Notes: generated from the letters alone by a model not told the origin. 29,458 nucleotides of DNA from Streptomyces sp. NRRL F-4489 (GCF_001509485.1 NZ_LLZI01000274.1:1-29458); one strand, 5' to 3'; shown: positions 16,075 to 22,873, numbered from the stretch's first letter. A program made the numbers and translations.

Positions 16075-16785
16075 GTGGAGCCGCCGCACATCGACACCAG
16101 CAAGCCGGACCCCGGGCGCCGCCCGTGGGTCGTGGGAATCTCCGGCGCGTCCGGGACGCCGTTCGCCGCGTCCGTGCTGCGCGGGCTGCTCGCGGCCGGG
16201 GAGGCGGTGGATCTCGTCGTCAGCCGGGCCTCGCGGCTGACGCTGCTGGACGAGACCGGGATCGCCTTCCGGGACGCGCACTGGCGGGACGATCTGCGGC
16301 AGTGGCTGGCGCGCGGCGCCGACGGCACGCCGCACACCTTCCCGGTGGCCGACGAGGCGCTGGCGCGGGTGCGGTACTGGCCGGCCGGCGATCTGGCGGC
16401 GGGGCCGTCGTCGGGCTCGTATCCGGCGAAGGGGATGCTGATCGTCCCGGCGAGCACGGCGTGTGTGGCGGGGGTGGCGCTGGGGCTGTCGAAGGACCTG
16501 CTGCAGCGGGTGGCGAGCGTGACGCTCAAGGAGCGGCGGCCGCTGGTCGTCGCGGTGCGCGAGACGCCGCTGAACGGCCCGACGCTGCGGCATCTGGTGG
16601 CGCTGGACGAGGCGGGCGCGGTGGTGCTGCCCGCCTCTCCGGCGTTCTACGCGGGTGCGACGCACATCCAGGATCTGGTGGATTTCGTCGCGGGCCGGGT
16701 GCTCGACGCGGCAGAGGTGCCGCACGGGCTGTACCGGCGGTGGGAAGGGGCGCTGGGGGGCGGCTCCGCGCGGGAGGCGCCGTAG
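16075..16785 (+). CDS. mqnM: UbiX-family flavin prenyltransferase
   Basis: Makes prenylated FMN, the cofactor of the UbiD-type MqnL. This 236-aa protein shows the UbiX Rossmann start VVGISGASGTPFAASVLRGL, the Ser/Gly-rich GPSSGSYPAKGMLIVPASTACVAGVALGLSKDLLQRV, and KERRPLVVAVRETPLNGPTLRHL with the phosphate-binding residues; then FYAGATHIQDLVDFVAGRVLDA. The first 17 residues (to GRRPW) and the last 15 are extra and unstructured-looking. GTG 16075 is the start, preceded by a -10 but no ribosome site. The gene lies 1 kb from mqnL, separated by the rhomboid gene, and ends three bases before the stop of the small gene at 16789. Confidence 0.92.
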   Translation: MEPPHIDTSKPDPGRRPWVVGISGASGTPFAASVLRGLLAAGEAVDLVVSRASRLTLLDETGIAFRDAHWRDDLRQWLARGADGTPHTFPVADEALARVRYWPAGDLAAGPSSGSYPAKGMLIVPASTACVAGVALGLSKDLLQRVASVTLKERRPLVVAVRETPLNGPTLRHLVALDEAGAVVLPASPAFYAGATHIQDLVDFVAGRVLDAAEVPHGLYRRWEGALGGGSAREAP

Positions 16786-16788
16786 GCG

Positions 16789-16923
16789 TCAGCGCTTCTT
16801 GGCGGCGGCGCGGCTAAGGCGGCGCCGGGCCCGCGGGGTGGCGGGCTGCTGGGCGGCACGGGAACGATTGGCCTGGTCCTGCAGCTCACGCATGCGGGCG
16901 TAGGCCATCTCGATCGAGTACAC
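16789..16923 (-). CDS. 44-aa basic small protein, unknown function
   Basis: A short gene read on the minus strand: GTG at 16923, TGA at 16791-16789. The protein begins MYSIEMAYARMRELQDQAN and continues with RSRAAQQPATPRARRRLSRAAAKKR: an amphipathic helix-like front followed by a strongly basic tail. Support for translation is a good Shine-Dalgarno (AGGAG, 8 nt before GTG), a consistent codon pattern and its own intergenic promoter space divergent from the Lrp gene. No family is recognised. The basic tail suggests RNA, DNA or ribosome contact, which is only inference. Confidence 0.7.
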   Translation of the reverse strand: MYSIEMAYARMRELQDQANRSRAAQQPATPRARRRLSRAAAKKR

Positions 16924-16956
16924 GGTGTCTTCTCCTGGGAAAGATCGTCCTTGATC

Positions 16957-17007
16957 ATTCTAAATGAATCACAGGGCCGAGACCCTGTATGCCTTAGATT
17001 CTACATG
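16957..17007. promoter_or_regulatory. divergent control region with paired repeats, Lrp-type
   Basis: Two near-identical 10-mers, ATTCTAAATG (16957-16966) and ATTCTACATG (16998-17007), lie 41 bp apart (about four helical turns). Between them a hairpin-capable ACAGGG/CCCTGT repeat spans 16971-16988. The second 10-mer overlaps the palindrome TAGA-T-TCTA (16995-17003). It sits between the small gene and the Lrp/AsnC gene, where autoregulatory Lrp sites are usual. Confidence 0.45.
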
Positions 17008-17047
17008 CAGAACGCAGAAACGCGGAAAGATTGGAAGGCTTGAGGGC

Positions 17048-17506
17048 ATGGACGCGGTGGATAGGCAGCTCATCCAGGCACTTCGCGAGAACGGCAGGGC
17101 CTCCTACGCCGAACTCGGCCGGCTCGTCGGCCTCTCCGGACCCAGCGTCACGGACCGGATCAACCGCCTCGAGGCGGCCGGCGTGATCACCGGCTACCGC
17201 GCGACGGTCAACGCCGCCTCGCTGGGCCTCGGCGTCACCGCCCTGGTCGGCATCTCCCTCTCGGACGCCGCCGACCACGAGGACGTGGCCCGCCGGCTGA
17301 AGGACCTCGCCGAGATCGAGGACTGCTGGTTCATCGCCGGCGACGACTCCTACATGCTCAAGGTCCGGGTCGGCGACGTCGACGGGCTGGAGCGCACCAT
17401 CCGCCGGCTCTCCGGCACCAAGGGCGTCTCCCGCACCCGGACCACGATCGTGCTCTCCACCAAGTGGGAGAACCGCGTCGGCGAACTCCCCGAAGAGGTG
17501 AACTAG
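17048..17506 (+). CDS. Lrp/AsnC family transcriptional regulator
   Basis: Feast/famine-type regulator of 152 aa. It has an N-terminal winged helix-turn-helix (DAVDRQLIQALRENGRASYAELGRLVGLSGPSVTDRINRLEAAGVI, residues 2-50) and a C-terminal RAM ligand-binding/oligomerisation domain (YMLKVRVGDVDGLERTIRRL, TRTTIVLSTKW). ATG 17048 is the standard Lrp start, with the sequence running straight into the HTH; an in-frame ATG at 16964 would add 28 unrelated residues and lies inside the operator-like region. It is divergent from the 44-aa gene and followed by a very strong terminator, so not co-transcribed with mqnE. The effector is probably an amino acid; the target could include the adjacent small gene. 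Confidence 0.9.
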   Translation: MDAVDRQLIQALRENGRASYAELGRLVGLSGPSVTDRINRLEAAGVITGYRATVNAASLGLGVTALVGISLSDAADHEDVARRLKDLAEIEDCWFIAGDDSYMLKVRVGDVDGLERTIRRLSGTKGVSRTRTTIVLSTKWENRVGELPEEVN

Positions 17507-17521
17507 CCCGGCCGGGCCCGC

Positions 17522-17579
17522 CGGCGGACGGAGGCCCGGGACGCGGCCCGGGACGCCCCCAAGGGGCCTCCGTCCGCCG
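17522..17579 (+). terminator. 16-bp-stem terminator after Lrp gene
   Basis: The inner 15-bp stem is GGCGGACGGAGGCCC (17523-17537) with GGGCCTCCGTCCGCC (17564-17578), extended by one C-G pair. The loop is 26 nt; there is no T-run. It isolates mqnE from the regulator. Confidence 0.75.
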
Positions 17580-17634
17580 CGGAAGCGGGGGAGTAGGCTC
17601 GGCGAAGCCCGTTTTTCACGGCGAAACCGACGAT

Positions 17635-17648
17635 GTTTCACGTGAAAC
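17635..17648. other. parS centromere-like site (ParB binding)
   Basis: GTTTCACGTGAAAC is a perfect 14-bp palindrome identical to the streptomycete/Bacillus parS core, bound by ParB for chromosome segregation. It lies 37 bp before the mqnE start. A degenerate relative, TTTTCACG-GCGAAAC, lies just upstream (17613-17627). Chance occurrence of a 14-mer match in this window is very low. Confidence 0.88.
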
Positions 17649-17684
17649 GGCCGGAGACACACAGAGATGGTGGGAGGCGACCCG

Positions 17685-18860
17685 ATGGCTGCGTCGATGG
17701 ATGCGGGCCTCAAGCGCGAGCTGGAAGCGAAGGTCCACGCCGGGGAGCGGCTGACCCGCGAGGACGGGATCGCCCTCTACGCGTCCGACGACCTGGCGTG
17801 GCTGGGCGGCCTCGCCCACGAGGTGCGGACCCGGAAGAACGGCGACGCCGTCCACTTCAACGTCAACCGCCACCTCAACATGACGAACGTGTGCACCGCG
17901 TCCTGCGCGTACTGCTCGTTCCAGCGCAAGCCGGGCGAGAAGGACGCGTACACCATGCGCATCGAGGAGGCCGTCCGCCTCGCCAAGGCGATGGAGAACG
18001 AGAACCTCACCGAGCTGCACATCGTCAACGGCCTCCACCCGACCCTGCCGTGGCGCTACTACCCGCGCTCGCTGCGGGAGTTGAAGAAGGCGCTGCCGAA
18101 CGTCTCGCTCAAGGCGTTCACCGCCACCGAGATCCACCACTTCGAGACCATCTCCGGCCTGTCCGCCTCCGAGATCCTCGACGAACTCATCGACGCCGGG
18201 CTGGAGTCGCTGACCGGCGGCGGCGCCGAGATCTTCGACTGGGAGGTCCGGCAGCACATCGTCGACCACCGCACCCACTGGGAGGACTGGTCGCGGATCC
18301 ACCGCCTGGCGCACGAGAAGGGCCTCAAGACGCCCTGCACCATGCTCTACGGGCACATCGAGGAGCCCCGCCACCGCGTCGACCACGTCCTGCGGCTGCG
18401 CGAACTCCAGGACGAGACCGGCGGCTTCCAGGTCTTCATCCCGCTGCGCTACCAGCACGACTTCGTGGACATGCAGGACGGCAAGATCCGCAACAAGCTC
18501 CAGGCCCGCACCACCATGGCCAGCGGCGCCGAGGCGCTGAAGACCTTCGCGGTCTCCCGGCTCCTCTTCGACAACGTCCCGCACGTCAAGGTCTTCTGGG
18601 TGATGCACGGCGTGCAGACCGCCCAGCTCGCCCTCCAGCACGGCGCCGACGACATGGACGGCTCGGTCGTCGAGTACAAGATCACCCACGACGCGGACAA
18701 CTACGGCACGCCCAACAAGCTCACCCGCGACGACCTGCTGGAACTGATCCGCGACGCCGGCTTCCGCCCCGTCGAGCGCAACACCCGCTACGAGACCATC
18801 CGCGAGTACCCGGGCCCCGACCCCGACCGCCGCGAGTCGCCGCAGCCGATGCGGGTCTGA
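17685..18860 (+). CDS. mqnE: aminodeoxyfutalosine synthase (radical SAM)
   Basis: Radical S-adenosylmethionine enzyme (391 aa) joining 3-[(1-carboxyvinyl)oxy]benzoate (MqnA product) to adenosyl to give aminodeoxyfutalosine. The [4Fe-4S]-binding motif CTASCAYC (Cys about 70, 74, 77) follows HFNVNRHLNMTNV. AFTATEIHHFETISGLS, GLESLTGGGAEIFDW and VFWVMHGVQTAQLALQHGADDMDGSV are typical of MqnE rather than MqnC. ATG 17685 is chosen because GGGAGG precedes it by about 7 nt; the in-frame ATG 17667 has no ribosome site. The gene lies alone between terminator and GNAT, downstream of parS. Confidence 0.94.
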   Translation: MAASMDAGLKRELEAKVHAGERLTREDGIALYASDDLAWLGGLAHEVRTRKNGDAVHFNVNRHLNMTNVCTASCAYCSFQRKPGEKDAYTMRIEEAVRLAKAMENENLTELHIVNGLHPTLPWRYYPRSLRELKKALPNVSLKAFTATEIHHFETISGLSASEILDELIDAGLESLTGGGAEIFDWEVRQHIVDHRTHWEDWSRIHRLAHEKGLKTPCTMLYGHIEEPRHRVDHVLRLRELQDETGGFQVFIPLRYQHDFVDMQDGKIRNKLQARTTMASGAEALKTFAVSRLLFDNVPHVKVFWVMHGVQTAQLALQHGADDMDGSVVEYKITHDADNYGTPNKLTRDDLLELIRDAGFRPVERNTRYETIREYPGPDPDRRESPQPMRV

Positions 18861-18879
18861 CGCCCCGCGGGCACCCCGG

Positions 18880-18885
18880 TAGGGT
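18880..18885 (+). promoter_or_regulatory. -10 box before the GNAT gene
   Basis: TAGGGT 8 nt before the ATG at 18894, with no Shine-Dalgarno between, suggests a leaderless or near-leaderless transcript. No clear -35. Confidence 0.4.
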
Positions 18886-18893
18886 CCGGCCGC

Positions 18894-19418
18894 ATGAGTG
18901 TGCGCTTCGAGCCGGACCCCGCCATCACCCCCGCCGTCCGCGACGGGATCTGCGCCCTGTGGGCCGAGGTCACCAACGCCGGCGGCGCGGTCGGCTACGT
19001 CCCGCCCGTCACCCCCGAGGACATCCGCCCCGAACTCCTCCGCCGGCTCGCGGCGCTCGCCGAGGGCCGCGACCGCCTCATCGCCGGCCGCGACGCCGAG
19101 GGCCGGGTGGTCGCCACCGCCTTCCTCACCCGCAACGAGCACCCCCTGTACCCCCACTGGCTGTGGGTCTACACCGTGATGGTCCACCCCTCCCTCCACG
19201 GCCGCGGGGTGGGCCGCGCCCTGATGGCCGCGGTCGCCGGCACCGCCCGCGCCATGGACGGGATCATCGGCCTCCGCCTCACCTGCCGCGGCGGCACCGG
19301 CCTGTCCCGCTTCTACGAAAGCTGCGGCTACCGCGAGATCGGCCGCGCGCCGCGCGCCATCCGGCTCGGCCCCGGCGACTACCGCGACGATGTGACCATG
19401 TGGCTCGACCTGGACTGA
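18894..19418 (+). CDS. GNAT family N-acetyltransferase
   Basis: Predicted acetyl-CoA-dependent acyltransferase (174 aa), cytoplasmic, substrate unknown. Motif A is VYTVMVHPSLHGRGVGRALMAAV (acetyl-CoA pyrophosphate loop RGVGRA), followed by GLRLTCRGGTGLSRFYESCGYREIGR (motif B). ATG 18894 starts right at the conserved domain; no ribosome site but a -10 lies 8 nt upstream. It follows mqnE by 33 bp on the same strand and may also be reached by mqnE read-through. No evidence ties it to menaquinone. Confidence 0.88.
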   Translation: MSVRFEPDPAITPAVRDGICALWAEVTNAGGAVGYVPPVTPEDIRPELLRRLAALAEGRDRLIAGRDAEGRVVATAFLTRNEHPLYPHWLWVYTVMVHPSLHGRGVGRALMAAVAGTARAMDGIIGLRLTCRGGTGLSRFYESCGYREIGRAPRAIRLGPGDYRDDVTMWLDLD

Positions 19419-19419
19419 T

Positions 19420-19448
19420 GCCCCCAGGGGGTGTCCGCGCCCGGGGGC
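19420..19448 (+). terminator. weak GC hairpin after GNAT gene
   Basis: GCCCCC (19420-19425) pairs with GGGGGC (19443-19448); an alternative CCCCC-A-GGGGG also exists. It lies directly after the stop codon. Confidence 0.35.
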
Positions 19449-19474
19449 CCGGAAGATCGCCCCGCGTCCTGTGC

Positions 19475-19480
19475 TTGACT
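19475..19480 (+). promoter_or_regulatory. -35-like hexamer before DUF4229 gene
   Basis: TTGACT is a near-consensus HrdB -35, 45 bp before the GTG at 19525. The matching -10 about 17 bp on (GGTTGC) is poor, so this is tentative. Confidence 0.3.
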
Positions 19481-19524
19481 GGACGGCAGACCCTTTCGGT
19501 TGCCGTTGAGAAGAAGGTCCCGCC

Positions 19525-19812
19525 GTGCGTAGCCACAAGTTCGCCACACTCCGCTACACCGCCCTTCGCATCGGCCTGTTCGCCGTCTGCTTCGCCGTGG
19601 TGTGGGTGCTGGCGTACTTCCGGATCATCCCCCTCGGCGTCGGCAACTCCAACACGGTCTGGATGCTGCTGCTCGCCATCGTCATCTCCGCGCCGCTCAG
19701 CTTCGTACTGCTGCGCAAGCAGCGCGACGCGATGTCCGAGCAGATCGTGGCCAAGGTGGACCGCCAGAAGGAGCGGCTGGCCGCCAACCAGAGCATGGAG
19801 GACGGGCTCTAA
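19525..19812 (+). CDS. DUF4229 small membrane protein
   Basis: Membrane protein (95 aa) with two helices: LRIGLFAVCFAVVWVLAYFRII and VWMLLLAIVISAPLSFVLL, followed by a charged cytoplasmic tail (RKQRDAMSEQIVAKVDRQKERLAANQSMEDGL). The layout and the LSFVLLRKQRDAMSEQI junction match DUF4229, a conserved actinobacterial family of unknown function. GTG 19525 is supported by GAAGAAGG about 8 nt upstream. It is monocistronic by context, ending in the strong terminator at 19867. Confidence 0.88.
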   Translation: MRSHKFATLRYTALRIGLFAVCFAVVWVLAYFRIIPLGVGNSNTVWMLLLAIVISAPLSFVLLRKQRDAMSEQIVAKVDRQKERLAANQSMEDGL

Positions 19813-19866
19813 GCCCCGCCCGCCCCTCTTCCGGACTGTAAGACGCGTCACGTCGGCGCGCCGTCC

Positions 19867-19930
19867 GGCGCCCGCGCCCGTCCGGCGCCCGTCCCGCGGA
19901 GTCCCAACTCCCCGGCGCGGGCGCCTTTTT
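19867..19930 (+). terminator. intrinsic terminator after DUF4229 gene
   Basis: A perfect 12-bp stem, GGCGCCCGCGCC (19867-19878) and GGCGCGGGCGCC (19914-19925), followed immediately by TTTTT (19926-19930). One of the few classical T-tailed terminators in the window; it insulates the leader-peptide promoter downstream. Confidence 0.85.
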
Positions 19931-19990
19931 GCTGCCCGCTGACCGTTCCGCACCGGTCCGCCCGGCCCGTCCCCTACCCAAAGATTTTCT

Positions 19991-20020
19991 TTGGGACCCT
20001 CAAAGTTCAAGTGTTAACGT
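19991..20020 (+). promoter_or_regulatory. sigma-70-type promoter of the leader peptide and symporter
   Basis: TTGGGA (19991-19996), an 18-bp spacer and TAACGT (20015-20020) form a credible HrdB-type promoter in an AT-rich patch. The -10 ends 7 nt before the ATG at 20028, so the transcript should start at the start codon (leaderless). Confidence 0.6.
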
Positions 20021-20027
20021 ACATGCC

Positions 20028-20132
20028 ATGACGAACGCAGCAGCGCCCTCGAACCCCATGAGCGTCCCGCTCGTGGTGCGCCTGCACGTCGATCTTTGCC
20101 GCTGTATGTCCGCGGCCTGTCGCCGCCGCTGA
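20028..20132 (+). CDS. 34-aa cysteine-containing leader peptide
   Basis: A short frame in front of the SLC1-type symporter. It reads MTNAAAPSNPMSVPLVVRLH, then VDLCRCMSAACRRR and stop. The core R-x-HVDLCR-x-x-SA-x-C-R matches the small putative leader peptides found upstream of actinobacterial genes, often sulfur-related, as I recall them. Three Cys codons (TGC 20097, TGT 20103, TGT 20118) lie near its end, where a ribosome starved of Cys-tRNA would stall. No Shine-Dalgarno; the promoter geometry implies leaderless translation. An internal ATG at 20058 could give a 24-aa version. The inferred role is cis-acting control of the symporter 115 bp downstream. Confidence 0.7.
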   Translation: MTNAAAPSNPMSVPLVVRLHVDLCRCMSAACRRR

Positions 20133-20148
20133 CATGTCCCCCGGCGGC
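20112..20148 (+). promoter_or_regulatory. alternative hairpins at the end of the leader peptide
   Basis: Hairpin A: GCGGC (20112-20116) with GCCGC (20122-20126). Hairpin B: GCCGCCG (20122-20128) with CGGCGGC (20142-20148), spanning the leader stop codon. They share 20122-20126 and so exclude each other, an attenuator-like arrangement. There is no T-run, so control may be translational or Rho-dependent. Confidence 0.4.
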
Positions 20149-20246
20149 CGGAGATCCCGTTTCACACGTACGGACCTCCTGGCGCTTCCAGCACGCCCTT
20201 CCCGACGCCCCGCGTCCCACGCCTTCCTGTCCCCGGAGTGTGTCCG

Positions 20247-21614
20247 TTGTCCACGCCTGCCCCGACCCCCGCGCCCGCAGCGGCGCCCCAGGCCCCGAAG
20301 ACCTCCCGCATACCCAAGATCCCGTTCTGGGCGCAGATCCTGGCCGGCCTCGTCCTCGGCGTGCTGCTCGGCTGGGTCGCCAAGAGCGGGGACGTCGCCT
20401 GGCTCGGCGCCACCCTGGAGCACATCGGCGACCTCTTCGTCCAGCTGCTGAAGCTGGCCGTCGCCCCCCTGGTCTTCTTCGCGATCCTGGTCTCGATCAC
20501 CAACCTGCGGCAGGTGAACAACGCCGCCCGGCTGGCCACCCGCACCCTGCTGTGGTTCATGATCACCTCGCTGATCGCGGTGGCGATCGGCCTGGCCATC
20601 GGCCTGCTGACACACCCGGGCGCGGGCACCGGCCTGACCCCCAAGGACGGCAAGCTCCCGCAGCACACCGGCTCCTGGATCGACTTCCTGACCGGCATCG
20701 TCCCCACCGACGTCATCACGCCGTTCACCGAGCTCAACGTCCTGCAGATCGTCTTCATGGCCGCCGTCGCCGGTATCGCCGCGCTGCAGCTCGGTGAGAA
20801 GGCCGAACCGGTCCTCAAGATCAGCCGGTCCGCGCTGGAACTCCTCCAGAAGGCCCTGTGGTGGGTCATCCGCCTGGCACCGATCGGCACCGTCGGCCTC
20901 ATCGGCCACGCCATCGCCACCTACGGCTGGAACCTCATCGGCAAGTACGCGACCTTCACCGTCGACATCTACGTCGGCTGCGCGCTGGTCCTCTTCGTCG
21001 TCTACCCGGTGCTGCTGTCGACCGTCGCCAAGGTCAACCCGCTGCAGTTCTTCCGCGGCGCCTGGCCCGCCATCCAGCTGGCCTTCGTCTCCCGCTCCTC
21101 GGTCGGCACCATGCCGGTCACCCAGAAGGTCACCGAACGCCTCGGCGTACCGCGCGAGTACGCCTCCTTCGCGGTGCCGTTCGGCTCGACCACCAAGATG
21201 GACGGCTGCGCCTCGATCTACCCGGCGATCGCCGCGATCTTCATCGCGCAGATCTTCAACGTCCACCTGTCCATCGCCGACTACGTCCTGATCGCCTTCG
21301 TCTCGGTCATCGGCTCGGCCGCCACCGCCGGCCTCACCGGCGCCACGGTCATGCTGACCCTGACCCTCTCGACGCTGGGCCTCCCCCTGGAGGGCGTCGG
21401 CCTCCTCATGGCCATCGACCCGATCCTGGACATGATGCGCACCGCCACCAACGTCGCCGGCCAGTCCGTCATCCCGATCCTGGTCTCCGCCCGCGAGAAG
21501 ATCCTCGACCGCGACGCCTACGCCCGCGCCACCGGCGTCAGCCTCGTGGACATCGACACCGCCGGCGCGGCCGAGCCCGCCGCCGACCGCGAGCCGGCCC
21601 CCGCCGCGGCCTGA
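20247..21614 (+). CDS. dicarboxylate/amino acid:cation symporter (DctA/SLC1 family)
   Basis: Membrane symporter (455 aa) of the DAACS/SLC1 fold, about eight helices plus two re-entrant hairpins. Family marks: LLKLAVAPLVFFAILVSITNL, the Ser-rich first hairpin SRSSVGTMPVTQKV, the cation/substrate region GSTTKMDGCASIYPAIAAIF, and LPLEGVGLLMAIDPILDMMRTATNVAGQ. The N-terminus is Pro/Ala-rich and the C-terminal tail Ala/Glu-rich. I choose TTG 20247 because GGAG stands 8 nt before it; GTG 20238 has no ribosome site. The substrate may be C4-dicarboxylate, glutamate/aspartate or cystine. The Cys-containing leader and the GCAxIYPA-like motif lean towards cystine (TcyP-like), as inference. Confidence 0.9.
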   Translation: MSTPAPTPAPAAAPQAPKTSRIPKIPFWAQILAGLVLGVLLGWVAKSGDVAWLGATLEHIGDLFVQLLKLAVAPLVFFAILVSITNLRQVNNAARLATRTLLWFMITSLIAVAIGLAIGLLTHPGAGTGLTPKDGKLPQHTGSWIDFLTGIVPTDVITPFTELNVLQIVFMAAVAGIAALQLGEKAEPVLKISRSALELLQKALWWVIRLAPIGTVGLIGHAIATYGWNLIGKYATFTVDIYVGCALVLFVVYPVLLSTVAKVNPLQFFRGAWPAIQLAFVSRSSVGTMPVTQKVTERLGVPREYASFAVPFGSTTKMDGCASIYPAIAAIFIAQIFNVHLSIADYVLIAFVSVIGSAATAGLTGATVMLTLTLSTLGLPLEGVGLLMAIDPILDMMRTATNVAGQSVIPILVSAREKILDRDAYARATGVSLVDIDTAGAAEPAADREPAPAAA

Positions 21615-21632
21615 CCCGCACCGCACGGCGTA

Positions 21633-21676
21633 CGGCGCCCCCGCGGCCACCTCTCCTGGTGGGCGCGGGGGCGCCG
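21633..21676. terminator. bidirectional terminator between symporter and hydrolase
   Basis: GGCGCCCCCGCG (21634-21645) pairs with CGCGGGGGCGCC (21664-21675), plus a C-G pair outside. After one mismatch CCACC pairs with GGTGG inside, leaving a 6-nt loop. It serves two converging genes. Confidence 0.8.
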
Positions 21677-21721
21677 CCGTGTCTTCCGGCCCGCGCGGAA
21701 CGCCCAGCCCAGGGCCGGGTC

Positions 21722-22624
21722 CTACGCCGCCGACGCGGTATGCGCCAGCACCGCCCGCGCCAGCGGCCCGTGGACCTCCGGCGGCAGCGCGTGCCCCATC
21801 CCCGGCACCTCCACCACGTACGCGCCGCGGACGGCCTGGGCGAGGTGCCGCGGGTGCGGCGGCGGGAAGACCGGCTCGGCCGGGGCGGAGACCACCAGCA
21901 CCGGCACCTCGTTCCGGGCCAGCGCCTCGGTGCGCAGCATCCCGCTGTGTTCGGCCCGCCCGTGCGCGGTCCCGGCGCGGTGGTGCCCGGTGTGCGCGAT
22001 GACCCGCCGCTCCAGCGCGCGGTAGAAGTCCGCGTCGAAGGGCAGCCCGCCGCCGGCGAGCACCCGCCAGTGCTCCACCCGCCGCTCGATCTCGGCCTCC
22101 TCGCCGAGGTCCGCCACCGGGCGGGCCCACATCTCCAGCACCTCGGGGGCGATGCCCGGCAGCTCCTCCACCGGTACGCTGCCGCCGCCCGGCGGGGTGT
22201 ACGGGGCGGTGCTGAGCGCGGACGTCCCGATGAGCGTGGCGCTGAGCACCCGCTCCGGATGGTCGGCGAGCACCATCTGGGTCAGCATCCCGCCCAGCGA
22301 CATCCCCACCAGGTGCGCCCGCGCGATCCCCAGCCCGTCCAGCACCGCCACCACATCGTCCGCGAGATCCGCGATCCGGTACGGCCGCTCGTCGAACGAC
22401 CAGGTGGAGCGCCCGGTGTCCCGGTGGTCGTAGCGGATCACCCGGTGCCGTTCGGCCAGCGCGTCCACCAGCGGCTCCGGCCAGCCGACGCCGCTCGCCT
22501 GCGCGCCCATCACCAGCAGCAGCGGCTCCCCGCCGGCCGGCCCGCGCTGCTCCGTCCACAGCCGGACCCCGTCCCCGGCCGCCACGAACCGCTCCTCGAC
22601 CCGCGCCGTTCCGCGTACGGACAT
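21722..22624 (-). CDS. alpha/beta hydrolase
   Basis: Alpha/beta-hydrolase fold enzyme (300 aa), cytoplasmic. It has the oxyanion-region PLLLVMGAQASGVGWPEPLVDALA, the strand-turn RVIRYDHRDTGRSTW, nucleophile elbow GMSLGG (Ser), and catalytic His in VPGMGHALPPEVHGPLARAV. The RDTGRS and PVLVVSAPAEPVFPPPHPRHLA segments resemble the esterase/aclacinomycin methylesterase-like group. Substrate unknown. ATG 22624 has an excellent ribosome site (GGGGAGG, 6 nt). The promoter region carries a 29-bp imperfect palindrome (22661-22689). The gene is monocistronic: a terminator precedes it in the zinc-finger unit and follows it on the symporter side. Confidence 0.88.
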   Translation of the reverse strand: MSVRGTARVEERFVAAGDGVRLWTEQRGPAGGEPLLLVMGAQASGVGWPEPLVDALAERHRVIRYDHRDTGRSTWSFDERPYRIADLADDVVAVLDGLGIARAHLVGMSLGGMLTQMVLADHPERVLSATLIGTSALSTAPYTPPGGGSVPVEELPGIAPEVLEMWARPVADLGEEAEIERRVEHWRVLAGGGLPFDADFYRALERRVIAHTGHHRAGTAHGRAEHSGMLRTEALARNEVPVLVVSAPAEPVFPPPHPRHLAQAVRGAYVVEVPGMGHALPPEVHGPLARAVLAHTASAA

Positions 22625-22660
22625 GGCTGACCTCCCCTGTCGTCGGTGATGCCGCGCTCA

Positions 22661-22689
22661 GCGCGACGAACCGTATCGTCTCGTTGCGC
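22661..22689. promoter_or_regulatory. TetR-like imperfect palindromic operator
   Basis: GCGC-g-ACGA at the left is mirrored by TCGT-t-GCGC at the right (outer arms 8 of 9), with CG...CG matches inside and centre at 22675. It lies 37-65 bp upstream of the hydrolase ATG. No TetR gene is adjacent. Confidence 0.45.
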
Positions 22690-22838
22690 TCGCATCGTTG
22701 TCAACCGCCGTGGGGCGGGGTGGGGGCTGCGGCTGTGGACATGGGCACCGCCCGCGCGGGATACGGGCATGGCCGCGGCTTTACGAAAGGCAGTGACTCC
22801 GGCTCTGGAGCCGCGGCCCTCCGCGCGTCAAACTGGAA

Positions 22839-22873
22839 CCCCGTGTCACCTCTGTGGGGGAGGTGGCACGGGG
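22839..22873 (-). terminator. terminator of the zinc-finger gene pair
   Basis: CCCCGTGTCACCTC (22839-22852) faces GAGGTGGCACGGGG (22860-22873): 13 of 14 positions pair, 7-nt loop. On the minus strand the stem is followed by a T-rich TTCCAGTTTG. It lies about 50 bp beyond the stop of the gene ending at 22921. Confidence 0.65.
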
